The notes under the pieces were generated by a model that saw only the letters and a program-made list of their open reading frames with translations, did no database searches and was not told the origin of the DNA. 64,000 bases of DNA, from NCBI GenBank assembly GCA_035236585.1, contig CP141136.1, forward strand, positions 25,769,426 through 25,833,425, written 5' to 3'. This DNA is from Warburgia ugandensis (Eukaryota > Streptophyta > Magnoliopsida > Canellales > Canellaceae). Below are positions 1 through 10,583 of this stretch, in pieces. The translations under genes were made by a program, and so were the position numbers. The stretch's first letter is position 1; each line of letters opens with the position of its first letter.

Positions 1-399
1 AAATGGTTTACAACTACCACTTAAACTTAATGCAGTATTTAGGGAATTGTATTATAAAAATGACAAATATCATCCTAACTTAGGTTTAATTTTCATGTGA
101 GAGACCACCAATGGCATTTAATTGGCGTGAGTTTTTGCAAATAATTTAAATGATGGAGACCAAACCAAATGAATGAGTCAAATCATCCAAATGTGGGACC
201 TAGTGATGAGATTCTAAGATTAGTCCGAATACCATTTCTCCATGGAATTTGTCATCTGTATTCACATTTGCAGGAACATTGATCAACAAGATGGACTATC
301 TAGTCATTTGACAAAACTAAAAGCTACCTAATTATCGGGACACAAGCAATGAATGACATCGCTCTTTTTTTCCTATTTTACTCTTATGATTTTTTCCCC

Positions 400-400
<1 letters not shown>

Positions 401-436
<36 letters not shown>
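401..436. repeat. (ATT)n microsatellite
   Basis: About twelve uninterrupted ATT/TTA units in AT-rich intergenic DNA. Confidence 0.9.
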
Positions 437-438
<2 letters not shown>

Positions 439-563
439 ATAATGTACCACTCCTACGTTTTCATGAGAAAAAAGTGGCTCTGCCTCTACTTCTTTCATTT
501 TTTTTTATTTCTAAGCATAGGATGATTGATTATGGATTTGTTTTACACATTCATGTGGAGAAA

Positions 564-566
<3 letters not shown>

Positions 567-595
<29 letters not shown>
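567..595. repeat. (TA)n microsatellite
   Basis: About fourteen uninterrupted AT dinucleotides. The short frames that cross it encode IYIYIY runs and are artefacts. Confidence 0.9.
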
Positions 596-601
<6 letters not shown>

Positions 602-1914
602 GTTTTCCATGAGCTGCTTTTTTAATGAGGTTGTTAGAAGGAACACCACCATTTCTTTTCACCAAAAACATGGTTTTAGATTTGAAGAACCTATTACACA
701 TAATTGAAACTGCCCTTTTAAATGTAGTGTTTGTCGGCCACAAGGCTCTTTTAATATAGTTCTAAAACTCATGAGTTGACTTGGAAAACTCATCTAAATA
801 GAGTAACTCATTGAGTTCACTTGCTGCCAACGAAAAATGTTTTATTTTTTATGAGACCTAAACCAAGACCTCAGATGAGACCTAAACCAAGACCTCAACA
901 ACAACATTACAACAGCCCAGCCAACTTGACCACTTCAAGCCAAAAATTTTAGATATATGCCAAAACAAACAAAACATTATAAAAAATCTCACTCTAACTA
1001 TTTTAGAGTCATCTATGAGTCTCCTGTCCAAAGTGTTCAAGTTTTTAAGCCATGTATAATACTAATCAACGAGTTAAAGTTGAGAGAAAATTGATTCAAG
1101 TGTAGAGCTATTTGTGGGCAATGTCTTACTGAAAAGCATAGAAGTAAATGTGAAACATTATATGGCCTGTGCACACCAAGTGTTTGCACGAGGAGCATAT
1201 AGTATTTGTAGCCTCTACTGTTAGATTATTAAAACCACTCATTTGTTAGACCCCATATTATAATGACAACCAATCATGGCCTACATGAAACAGTCATAAA
1301 TTCTTCAAAGGAAAGTGATATAATCACGTCCTATTTTTATTCATTAGCTTTTTACTATTGCTATAAATGGTTATAACCTATAGATGAGTCCAAATTTATA
1401 AAAATCCGAGTCATTCATGATATTTCCCTTGACTTAGATATTCCATGTTCCCTTAAAAATTTTGCATGATAATGACTTCCAGCGTAGTGGTTCTAGAATG
1501 TTTGATCATCTAGAAGTTAAATAACCCAATTCTAAAGGGAAGCCTGCTTCATCGCTTTGAGGTTGCAAAAACTTTGGATGAAGTAAATGAGCAGCATTTT
1601 AGTAGTTAAGCCTTTTTTATTTGGTTATTTTTGGGCAAGTCCATACCCACCTATGGTTTCCCTTTCATTCTCCTATGTGAGGAGACTTGTTGGAGTGGTT
1701 AGATAAATGAGAGAGGAGTGGGTGGAGAGTCATCCTCATTTCCTCTTAAGGTTGCCATCGCCTGAATTCTCTTTGTTTCTTTATTTATATCAATTGTGGT
1801 GCAAACAATGTGTATCTTGTTTGCAAAATATCTGATTTCTACTTATTCTTCACCCTCCCCTAGATAGGCTATGGGCAAATTCTCGTGTCCATTGATTACT
1901 TCTATTTCTCTAGT

Positions 1915-2335
1915 TTTCTCATTCGAAAAGTTCAATCAATTTGGAAAACTAGCAGCTAGGAGAATCTAAGGATATAAATTTTTGTAGCTGGCCTAAATTG
2001 GGAAGGGTGAATAAGCTAAATGGATCAAATTATCCATAGGTGAGGCCTCGAGTGATAGATCATAGAATCAGTCTCAAAACTCAGTTCAGATAGCATTTCT
2101 CAATAATGAGGGTGAAAACTAATGGCATTTCTCAATCATCTATTGAGAATTAAGAATGCTATGGAAATGAGCTTTGAGACTGATTCTATAACCTCTTCCT
2201 CTAGGCTTCACCTGTAGATGATTTGACCTATTCATCTTCTTCATCCTACTCAATTTATGTCAGCTACAAAGTTTCATATCACTTTGATGCTTCTAGCTAC
2301 TAGTTTTTCCAGTTGAAAATTATTTTAATAATGAT
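1915..2335. repeat. Foldback (hairpin) MITE-like element
   Basis: The left arm, about 1915-2110, pairs with the reverse complement of the right arm, about 2140-2335. Matching blocks include GAATCAGTCTCAAA opposite TTTGAGACTGATTC, and AAAACTAGCAGCTAGG opposite CTAGCTACTAGTTTTTCC. The whole stretch could fold into an imperfect hairpin of about 190 bp per arm with a short loop. Partial relatives lie at 131-245 and 2395-2525. No target duplication was established. Confidence 0.6.
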
Positions 2336-2689
2336 CATTCAACTTTTTAACCAAGGAAACTATAAACAACTAGTAATTAGAAGATACAAACGAGCATGAG
2401 TTTTTGCAAGTAGTTTATTTAAGAAAGGTGAAGAGGATGAATAGAATGGGTTATCAAAAGGAAGGTTTTGATAGAGGGATTGTGGACTCAATTTTCAAAG
2501 CTCAATTTGGATAGCAATATCTATAAGAATATCAACCCCAGCCTTATCCCTTTGAAAATTGACACATACATTTCATGTTTTTCTGTTTCTTGAACACTAG
2601 GGTACACAAATGTATAGAGTTTTAGAATTTATGACTTATATCTCTTGACTCAAATACAAATAGATTTTCTAAACAAATTCTATCTTCCC

Positions 2690-3986
2690 TCAACAACCTA
2701 ACCCAATTGATAAGTCTCAACTTATCTTTTTATAAGCTATAAGGGAAGTTTCCTTCAAGTCTTGAGAATTGTGGTGAGTTAGACTAATTAGATCTTAGAT
2801 CAAATACAGTTACTAGTTCAATTTTCAATCAAATTCTTAGTCTTCCCTCCCTCTCAAAGTTTCCCTACTTGTCAAATGATTCTTTTACCTTATTTCTTCC
2901 TTCAAAAGTTGGCAACCTTAAAAATCTTGAGTTATGGTCAAATGATTCTTTTGCCTAATTCCCTGTGCAGCTGTATCATGTTGAACTAGACACAAATCAC
3001 ATCTTTTATCAAGGCATCATTCCCTTTATCGTTGGCCACTTTGAAGGAATTAGATAATTAAATCTGTCACACAATAACATAATATGACAGGTTCCAAAAT
3101 ATTGAAAGGAATTTAGTGAAATTGGACATCTATATTTTTCTAATAATCTTGAGGGCAAAGTACCAAAAGAAGGAATCTTTGAGAATATGAGTGCAATTTA
3201 CTAGAAGGAAACAAAAAGCTTTCCTAGAATATCTCAACATTATGCTTGCCAACATATCTAAATCAAGACTAAAAGAAATATGGAAGATTTTACTCACCAA
3301 GAATGTCACTTTCAGTAATTAGTTATGTGTTGTCTAATTACAATCTCATTATTCATTGTTGTACTTCATTGGAGGAGAAAAGAAAGAATCTTTTGTGAAT
3401 GAGCTACTACCAAAGATTTCTTATACACAACTCTAGTGTGGCAAATGATTTTTCCTTAGAAAATTTAATTAGTGATGGAAGGTATGGCTATGCGTACAAA
3501 GATATAATAGATGACAAACGCAAAAACAATTGCAGTAGAAGTTCTCAACCTTCAACAAAGCGGAGCCTTAGAAAGTTTTGACGTTGAATTTGAAGCTCTA
3601 AGAAACACTCGGCATCCTAATCTTGTTGAGATCTTTACTTCTTACTCAAGCATTGATTTCAATGGCAACGATCTCAAAGCTCTAGTATTTGAGTACATGC
3701 CCAGTTGGAGTCTAAAAAGTGGCCACATCAAAATGAAGGTGAGCAATCTGCACCCTTTATAGAAAGAATAAACATCACTACTGATGTTGCTTTTGCATTG
3801 GATTACCTTCATCACCACAATCAAGTAGTAATTGTTCATTGTGACGTAAAACCAAGCAATATTCTCCTTGACGATTATATGAATTTACAAGTTGGGGGTT
3901 TTGGCCCAGCAAAGTTACTTTGTGAAACCATTGACAATGACTTTATAAATGGTTCACCAAGGTGGCTTTGCCTGATCAGACAGTGA
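2690..3986 (+). pseudogene. LRR receptor-like kinase pseudogene (Xa21/EFR-like, LRR-XII)
   Basis: This is a relic of a plasma-membrane pattern-recognition receptor kinase. LRR-like pieces are readable from about 2690 (LISLNLS, SSLENCGELD, KVGNLKNLE, LNLSHNN), then KVPKEGIFENMSA, the end-of-LRR signature seen in LRR-XII proteins. The kinase part starts near 3400: FSLENLISDGRYGYAYK stands for the glycine loop, then TIAVEVLNLQQSGALESF, then LKALVFEYMP. Later come AFALDYLHHHNQ and the catalytic-loop remnant HCDVKPSNILL, a non-RD type typical of this class. The metal-binding DFG reads GFG, and the kinase ends near 3985, before the activation segment and C-lobe. Stops and frameshifts occur throughout, and the N-terminal LRRs are missing. 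Homology is strong; loss of function is clear. Confidence 0.88.
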
Positions 3987-3989
3987 CTA

Positions 3990-5690
3990 TAATACATACA
4001 TACATAGCATAATGTAGAATATATATATATATTAAAGATCCTACAAATACTTAAAATATACCAAGGCCTCTTATAATCAAAGATCTCGCATATTGGGAAT
4101 TAAGAGTTTCTCAATTAATTTTCTAGAAGTAAATGGTTCAAATTAAAATGCTAAGAAATAGCTAACATCAACCTAATAAGCGCAATAAATCTTATTGCAG
4201 CATATTTGACAAACAAATGGTTTTACGTGTACACAGCTATGAGACTTACAAATAAACAGTTAAAATATGTAACAGCAGCCGCTTGAGCCATTCTTCTATT
4301 ACAGACCACACTATATGTGGAATGACCTCAAAATGAGAAAATTTATAAACCAAAACTATGTTTAATGAATTCCGAGAGTGCCAAACTTCTATTTGTACGT
4401 TGCAACACCATCATGCCTAAGTCATACCAAAAATATCAACCATAACGAGAACTAACCCACAAGAACATATAAGCCTACCAAAAACTTTATCCATGAAAAA
4501 TAGGTCCTTTCATGTTCCGAAATGCGCCTATCTTTATTCATTTTAAAGCTATGCTGGATCAACTCCATGCATGAAGGTGGCCCATGCCAACACGTTGGCA
4601 TGGGACAATCAAGAGATTTCGTTCTGGACAACCAATCTCTGAGCGCTGCCAGAAGAATAAAGCAAATCTAGAAACGTATTGAAATTCACCTGATTTCCAA
4701 GAAGCAATGCCACAAGCAATCCAAGCAAAAAGCACTAGTAGAAAGTGAAGATGGAAGAGAGATTCTTAAGAGTGCATACTTTTCCTCGAGCCCCAGCACA
4801 ATTTCTGTCATTGAAAACGTCTTCAATAGCATGGAAAGAATTCAAGACTCAAGCCATTCCCCTTACAACTCTACAAATAGAACATATTTCACAGCGAATA
4901 AAAGGAGAAAAATTACTGCCTCCATCACATGGACATTTCTGACAGAATGGTCTTGCCCACGGCCAAATGAACAAGCAGTTGACAGACTTGAAGGTCAGGA
5001 ATCATAAGGAATTTGTGTTTATTGTACCTCTGAAAACTTTGCATAACAATGATCCAGGCTAGTTGAGCACAAGAAAGGGCTTCCTGTGTTATGTCATGGG
5101 TTCCAAGTTGTTCAATGATTTAAAGCCATCTATAAAATCCCTTGCCTACCAAGAAAAAGAAAAAAACTGAGAGAGAAGAAAAGATCCAGTCTACTCCCCT
5201 CCAATTCTAGACTAAACTTGCCATCTATCTATTCACCACCATAAAAAATGGAAAATCGGCGCAATGATCTATACCATCCATTTAAAAAGCTCCAACACAG
5301 AAAACACCACAAATTAGTATTAGACATGTATTAGAGATATAGGATTAATGAGGTGAGCTACATCAAAGATTATGGTTTTGATTGTTGAATACAGAAATTA
5401 TTTGCAGAGTTTCTAACAGTCTGCTTCCGATGATCCGAAGTATAGATGGCAAGAGTCCTCCAACCAGCTCGTATTTTACATTTTTAGACATTTGAAGTTA
5501 GAGCAATTGGACAGATCAGATCATTAAAAGGTGAGCTCCAATCAGACTTTATCTATCAACAAAGAGGCAGGCACAGATCGATGAATGGCTATGCGGTATC
5601 ATCTTAATCTGTTTCATTAGTAGAAAAAGAGTCCCGTAGATGTAGATGCTTCCAGTCATCCCAAACAGTAGACCACAGCATTTTCACTCG
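3990..5690. other. Intergenic, nothing recognised
   Basis: No frame with recognisable protein similarity, no RNA gene and no clear repeat ends. A short (TA)n run sits near 4020-4032. The frame at 4745-4942 has no recognisable family and may be chance. Confidence 0.5.
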
Positions 5691-5880
5691 CGGTGATTAT
5701 ATTTTGGAATCCGAGCCATTCTTTATGTCTAGTATGGCTTAGATGGGCTAGAAATTAAATTTTTTGTTCATTGAATGTATTAAGCCTATGTTTCTTAGGC
5801 TATACATTTTATTAATCTTTGAAGCACTGATCTCTCATATGCCGTATATTGAATGGCTGAGATCTTTGAAGAAGTACAAA
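5690..5880. repeat. Fragment of the foldback-element family
   Basis: This resembles the interior of the foldback element at 24266-25480: a 'gccatt…atggcttaga' block, then a 'gggctagaaattaaatt' block, then 'cctatgtttctt'. The order matches 24640-24720, 40915-41000 and 63085-63170. No ends are visible. Confidence 0.5.
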
Positions 5881-6634
5881 AAAGTTAGCTCAGCTACTTG
5901 GGACGCTTATGAGCTTCTACTGTCTGGCCAGACACTTTAAAAAAAAATATGAAAAAAAAAAATTGTGCCATCACGTTTAGATTCTGCAGCATCATGACTA
6001 CAACTTCAGTGGACTCGTACTCACGGGGGTCTCCCTTGCATGATCTATTTGGAACTCTAGTACTGCAGCATTCCCTTCTTTGCTTTTGGAGCCAATATGT
6101 CATTCAAGTCCAGGAAATTGCTAATGATTCCGCATCTTAATACCTCTTCCTCCCGTTCCAATTACCCTCTCTTGATAAATAGAACCAGTTGGGTATTCAA
6201 CAGAAACATTCGTTTGTGATCTGGGTTAGATGGATACCACCTCTGAAATTACACACTAAGGACTACTAGAAATGAGTCTGGTATAGGGAGCGTCTACCCC
6301 CAAAAAGTGTCTACATAACTTTCATCCGACATCCCTAGCTTTTGGATATGTAGGAGTGTAAAAGGAATACCAAAAGAGAACTTCTAGCATCCAAGAAATG
6401 GCCATTTAATGTTGGTAGACACCAATGGCCACAAGCTTTGCATCCCCAATGGTTTACATTCAATAATCCAAAGTACCATTCCATGGATGCTAATTTACAA
6501 CGCGAACCATACGAGGAGCCAAGAAACTAAATATCCACAGAAACTGAAGCACATTTCTACTGATCAGTAAATGCAACACGGGTGCACATTTCTAAGAAGA
6601 ATACTTGAAACTTGATGTATAGCATAGTTTTGTC

Positions 6635-6724
6635 AAAACAGTAGATAAAATGAGAAACCAACGTAAAACAGTAGATAAAATGAGAAACCAACATAAAACA
6701 GTAGATAAAATGAGAAACCAACAT
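6635..6724. repeat. 30-bp tandem repeat, three copies
   Basis: Three nearly identical 30-bp units, each containing GTAGATAAAATGAGAAACCA, are arranged head to tail. The repetitive protein frames across it (SHFIYCF on the minus strand) are by-products. Confidence 0.9.
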
Positions 6725-6779
6725 ACAAATGTTCTTTAGATGGACAAGCAAGCATAGCGTCAGTAGATTCAGTAATGTC

Positions 6780-7095
6780 ATATGAAATGTAGCTAGGCCA
6801 AGTAGGTTTCCCCTGTAAACAGAGACTTGAATTCACTACACCTCCAATACATGGATGCATCAATCATCAGCATCCCCATAACACCCGACAAATTACAAAA
6901 CCAAAACTCAAAGCTTAAATGCAATCAACAGAAGTTCCCAAATGCAAAACAAAGGAACGAGCTAAAGCCTCAGAAGGATCCAATAATCTCCTATGAATGC
7001 AGTAGCTTCAAGTAGGTTCTCTCTGTAAAAACAGAGACTTGAAACCAGCTACACCTCAAGTATGTGGATCAATTCATCATTAGCAACCAAGAAAA
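6780..7095. repeat. Local segmental duplication
   Basis: Bases 6785-6870 and 7005-7095 share an order of blocks: AAGTAGGTT, CTCTGTAAA or CCCTGTAAA, ACAGAGACTTGAA, CTACACCTC, ATGGATCA-like. They are diverged direct copies about 220 bp apart. If a minus-strand transcript crosses this region, they would lie in its intron or 3' part. Confidence 0.6.
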
Positions 7096-7429
7096 GTTTC
7101 TCATAACCAACATCGGCGAAGGTGCTCATAAAGTTCTAATCTACAGGATTAGATGACTAATGCTGCTCCCACTGTACAATTCAAATGACTTAGTCAGGAA
7201 TTAAATGACCTAATTGACTCAATTAACCAGTAAAAATGTAAAGAATGATCTGAATGAAGTGGCTCAGATATAAATCAGCTTTCTCTATCAGGAATTTTCT
7301 GAAGCAGAACTGGCTTAACTGTAATAAATCGTCACTGCCAAATCACAATTGATCAACCAAATAAACCCATAATGGGGACATAAAAATCCTAACCAATTTG
7401 TGAAAACAGCATAGACACTCCAATCAAGC

Positions 7430-7480
7430 AATGACATTTTTAGCAAAATACGCAACGACATTTTTAGCAAAATAAAAGGA
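7430..7480. repeat. Short direct repeat
   Basis: GACATTTTTAGCAAAATA occurs twice in a row, about 24 bp apart. Confidence 0.7.
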
Positions 7481-8145
7481 AAATTTTCTCAGCTGGCTCA
7501 TATCAAGAAATTCAACCATTTTTTTTTTACCATTTATGCTTCACAGATCACTCTCAGAAGCGCGGGTAAGATCTAATCATTGCCAGCATCACAAAACCTC
7601 CATAACACATCAAACCCTCTTGGCCACCAATCACTCGAGAAAATGTCACAAAGAAGAAGCTTCACTACAGTTGATGAAAATCATACCTAACGTGGAATAT
7701 TTTAGAGGCAAAGACATAGGAAACGAGGAAACGCCGACATGAAACCCGAAGATTAGATGTCTGCCACCGTGACTAGAGTCTTTGGGCATCGAAATCGCAA
7801 AGAGCTAAAGGTGAGGACAGGCAATTGAACAACAAAAAGATAACAGAAAATGAAAGAAACTTGGATTGGATTAGGGAAAAATCTAGCCGTTCCATTGACA
7901 CGGATCAGCTATTTCGAAGAAACGAAGCTAAACCGCAACACTGAACGACGAGTCGATATAGCACGAGCATTGGGGCATTCCTCTTCATTACAAGAAATTC
8001 AGAGATGCCCGGGGTGCATCGTGCAGAGGCAAATTGGAGATGGCGGTTTAATCAGATGATGCTCGGGATAATGGGATTAGGGCTTGTTCTAAGACTTCCC
8101 TAGACCGGAAAACAGAGAAGAAAATGGAATGGAAAAAGCGGAAGA

Positions 8146-8190
8146 GGGCACTGGTTTATATGGAACTCTAAAACCCTAAATGTCTCGCTC
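8146..8190 (-). promoter_or_regulatory. Candidate core promoter with telo-box, reading left
   Basis: On the minus strand a TATATAAA-like box (about 8157-8163) lies just downstream of a TTTAGGGTTT telo-box (AAACCCTA on the plus strand near 8171). A pyrimidine-rich leader follows toward 8100. In plants this arrangement is common at genes for translation and ribosome functions. The downstream stretch 7550-8110 on the minus strand has the look of a 5' leader and first intron, but no product could be recognised. A short readable piece NDILAPKAKKGMLQ near 6075-6120 could be an exon or chance. Confidence 0.35.
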
Positions 8191-8199
8191 CAGCCCTTG

Positions 8200-9052
8200 A
8201 AATGGCAGCTTTATACATGTGATTGTAATTTTAAGTGCTGTGAAGGGTAATATAGAGAAAGTACATGGACTATTTCCTGATCTGGCCCCACGTGGGGATA
8301 TATGATTTTGTCCGTTAGTCTAGTAGGTGACCATTAGATGGTACCAAATCCATGTCTATTGATTTTTGATGTGTAATTTAGAGGATAATAGTAATTTGCG
8401 CCGTGCTATGCCTAGACCCATTTGATCATTGTGGAGTAAATTTATGACTTCTAGTCATAAAAGGTTATTTCCTTATGTCATGAAAAAAAAAAGAGATATG
8501 GAGAGAGATTTTAAGTTAGTTAGAGTTTATTTTAGAAGTTTACTTCTTTATTAAATACATAGGATAATAAAAAAGTAATCCTAGAGAAAAATAAAAGAGA
8601 ATTTAATGACTGTTAAAGAGAAAAACTTATCTTATAACTAATATAAAATAATTATATAGAAATAATTACAGAGATGTGAGAGGGAAAAAAGGGGCAAGGA
8701 GTAGTTGTAGAAATAGTCATAAGAGACAAAAATAAATAGAGGAAAGATAGTGTAAAAAGAGTAAGAGAAAGGAGAAGAATAGTGCAAGAAGAAAGCAATA
8801 TTGAAGAGCCATATTTAGGAGGGATTTTAAGAAAAATATATAGAGAATTGCGCAAAAAAGATAGATATTAAGGGGGCATGTTATGCCTATAACAAGTGAA
8901 ATAAATTCCTAAAAAATTGGATAGTAATTAGTATAACTGTCTATTAAGAAGGGTACATTGAATATATTAAATTTTATAAGTAGAAAAAATGCCAAAAAAG
9001 ACAAATAAGTATAACTGCCCAATAACAAGGTTGTAAAGGAAAGAAATTAAGT

Positions 9053-9119
<67 letters not shown>

Positions 9120-9660
9120 ATAAGTTTCACTTATGTGAATGATAAGCATTGGATCTTATTATTATTATAATATGATGATAGCTAAAAGTTAGAAGAACAT
9201 AAGTAAGAAAGATTTGAGGGAAACAATTTTATGGATTTGTGATAAAAAAGAAACTAAGACCTTTAGCGATTAAAAAATGAGGTAGAGATAAATTAACTCT
9301 CACTTATATACGTTCAACTAATTGTATAATATTATATCAAAGAAGAAAATTAGAATTAGAAAAAGATAAGTATGGTAGTTTAAGAGGTAGAGAGGCTTTA
9401 GAGATTTGTGATAAAATCAAATAGAAAAACCTTTTACAAACTAATAAAGAAAAAAGACAAAGATAAATGACAAAAGCGCAAGTCACAAAAATAGAGAAAG
9501 TAAGAAAAAATTGTATTACTTTAGCAAATGGTAGATAGATTATTTTAGTGAATAATCTATCTTTGTATGGCTTGATCCTAATAAGATGTCCTTTCATCAA
9601 GAATCTAAACAACAAACTGCTTTTAGTGGTCAACGACATCAATTACCTTGATTACACATA
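8200..9660. other. AT- and purine-rich intergenic DNA
   Basis: No recognisable gene. The plus strand is strongly purine-rich (AGAG, AAAA, AGAAA) from about 8480 to 9540, and this gives long open but Leu/Ser-rich minus-strand frames. The minus-strand frame at 9337-9642 (101 aa, hydrophobic) has no family I recognise. Confidence 0.5.
9056..9115. repeat. (AG)n microsatellite, about 60 bp
   Basis: Pure AG dinucleotide run of about 30 units. Confidence 0.95.
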
Positions 9661-9663
9661 TAA

Positions 9664-9792
9664 GATCTCACGGGTTCAAGGCGTGGAAACGCCCTCTTGT
9701 AAAAATACAAGATAAGGCTATGCACTATAGTGTGATCCGCCCCTTTTCCAAACCTTGCATAAGCGAGAGCTTTGTGCACCGAGGCTATCCCT
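9664..9792 (+). mobile_element. Au SINE, 5'-truncated
   Basis: The polymerase III B-box region CACGGGTTCAAGGCGTGG is followed by the family body (CTCTTGTAAAAATACAAG) and the 3' end GAGCTTTGTGCACC. The A-box head (GCCTTGGCGCAACGGTA in full copies) is missing or unrecognisable. Confidence 0.85.
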
Positions 9793-10583
9793 ACACAGAT
9801 AAGATCTAGTCTAATGGTAATTCATCTCTACGATATAGGGACAATTGATCATCATCTTTTAAAGAGAAACCTTAAAACATGGGGATTTGTGATGTCACTA
9901 ATTGAATCATGTTTATCTGTATTTTTCATCCCAAATTTTGTTTTGACAAAAGTACACTTGAGTCCATAAGAGTTATTCACACATGACACTTTAGTCCTTA
10001 AATATCTTTTTTAAAAGTACTTTAGTCTCTAATTTTTAAAAAAAAACAATTTACTCTCTTAAATTATTGGTTTAGATTACACTTTAATCCTTTTATTAAC
10101 TTTTCGTGGCTAAGTTAACTGGTGAGTCTCGTAAATAATAGTTTTATTATATGTATATATTACAAAAAATATAGTATTTGACACTTACTACGACTGAAAC
10201 TTTCCTGCTTGTTCTCTTCGGCTAGAAGGGAAGTATGCCTCCCATTTTGCCTTCTACCCGAAATAGCCACCACCAAGAACAACGAAATTCTGGAGGAAAA
10301 AACTCCCCAGAAAGCTTCGTTTCCATGGCAAATCCTGCTTCCAGTGCGAATCACTCCCCAGTGAATAGTCTGCAAATACCTCAAAAGGCTAGCAACTCTC
10401 CGTTTTTTTTCTAGCCTACTGTAGACGATGATATTTTCCGACAAGATTTCTTTGGAAAGATAAAGCCCAAGACATAATCTCTTCCAGTTCCATTGTTGCA
10501 TGGTATAACACTGCCAGACTGAATAATAAAAGAATTCAAGGTTATATGTTCCCAAACATGACATGAATCAAAAACAAACATTC

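Larger units (their letters stand above)
1..1900. other. Intergenic AT-rich DNA, no gene recognised
   Basis: I see no convincing coding region on either strand here. The open frames are short and rich in low-complexity residues. The stretch holds an (ATT)n run at about 401-436 and a (TA)n run at about 567-595. Bases 131-245 resemble one arm of the foldback element at 1915-2335: both have a GAGTTTTTGCAA-type start and an AAATCATC core, followed by a run that reads gattctaagattag or agaatcagtctc. Confidence 0.6.

Noticed and set aside
474-743. Two overlapping short frames with IYIYIY runs
   Set aside because: They translate a (TA)n microsatellite on both strands and have no other content.
9337-9642. 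Possible 101-aa hydrophobic protein
   Set aside because: It lies in purine-rich DNA whose complement is Leu/Phe/Ser-rich; no upstream signals or homology recognised.
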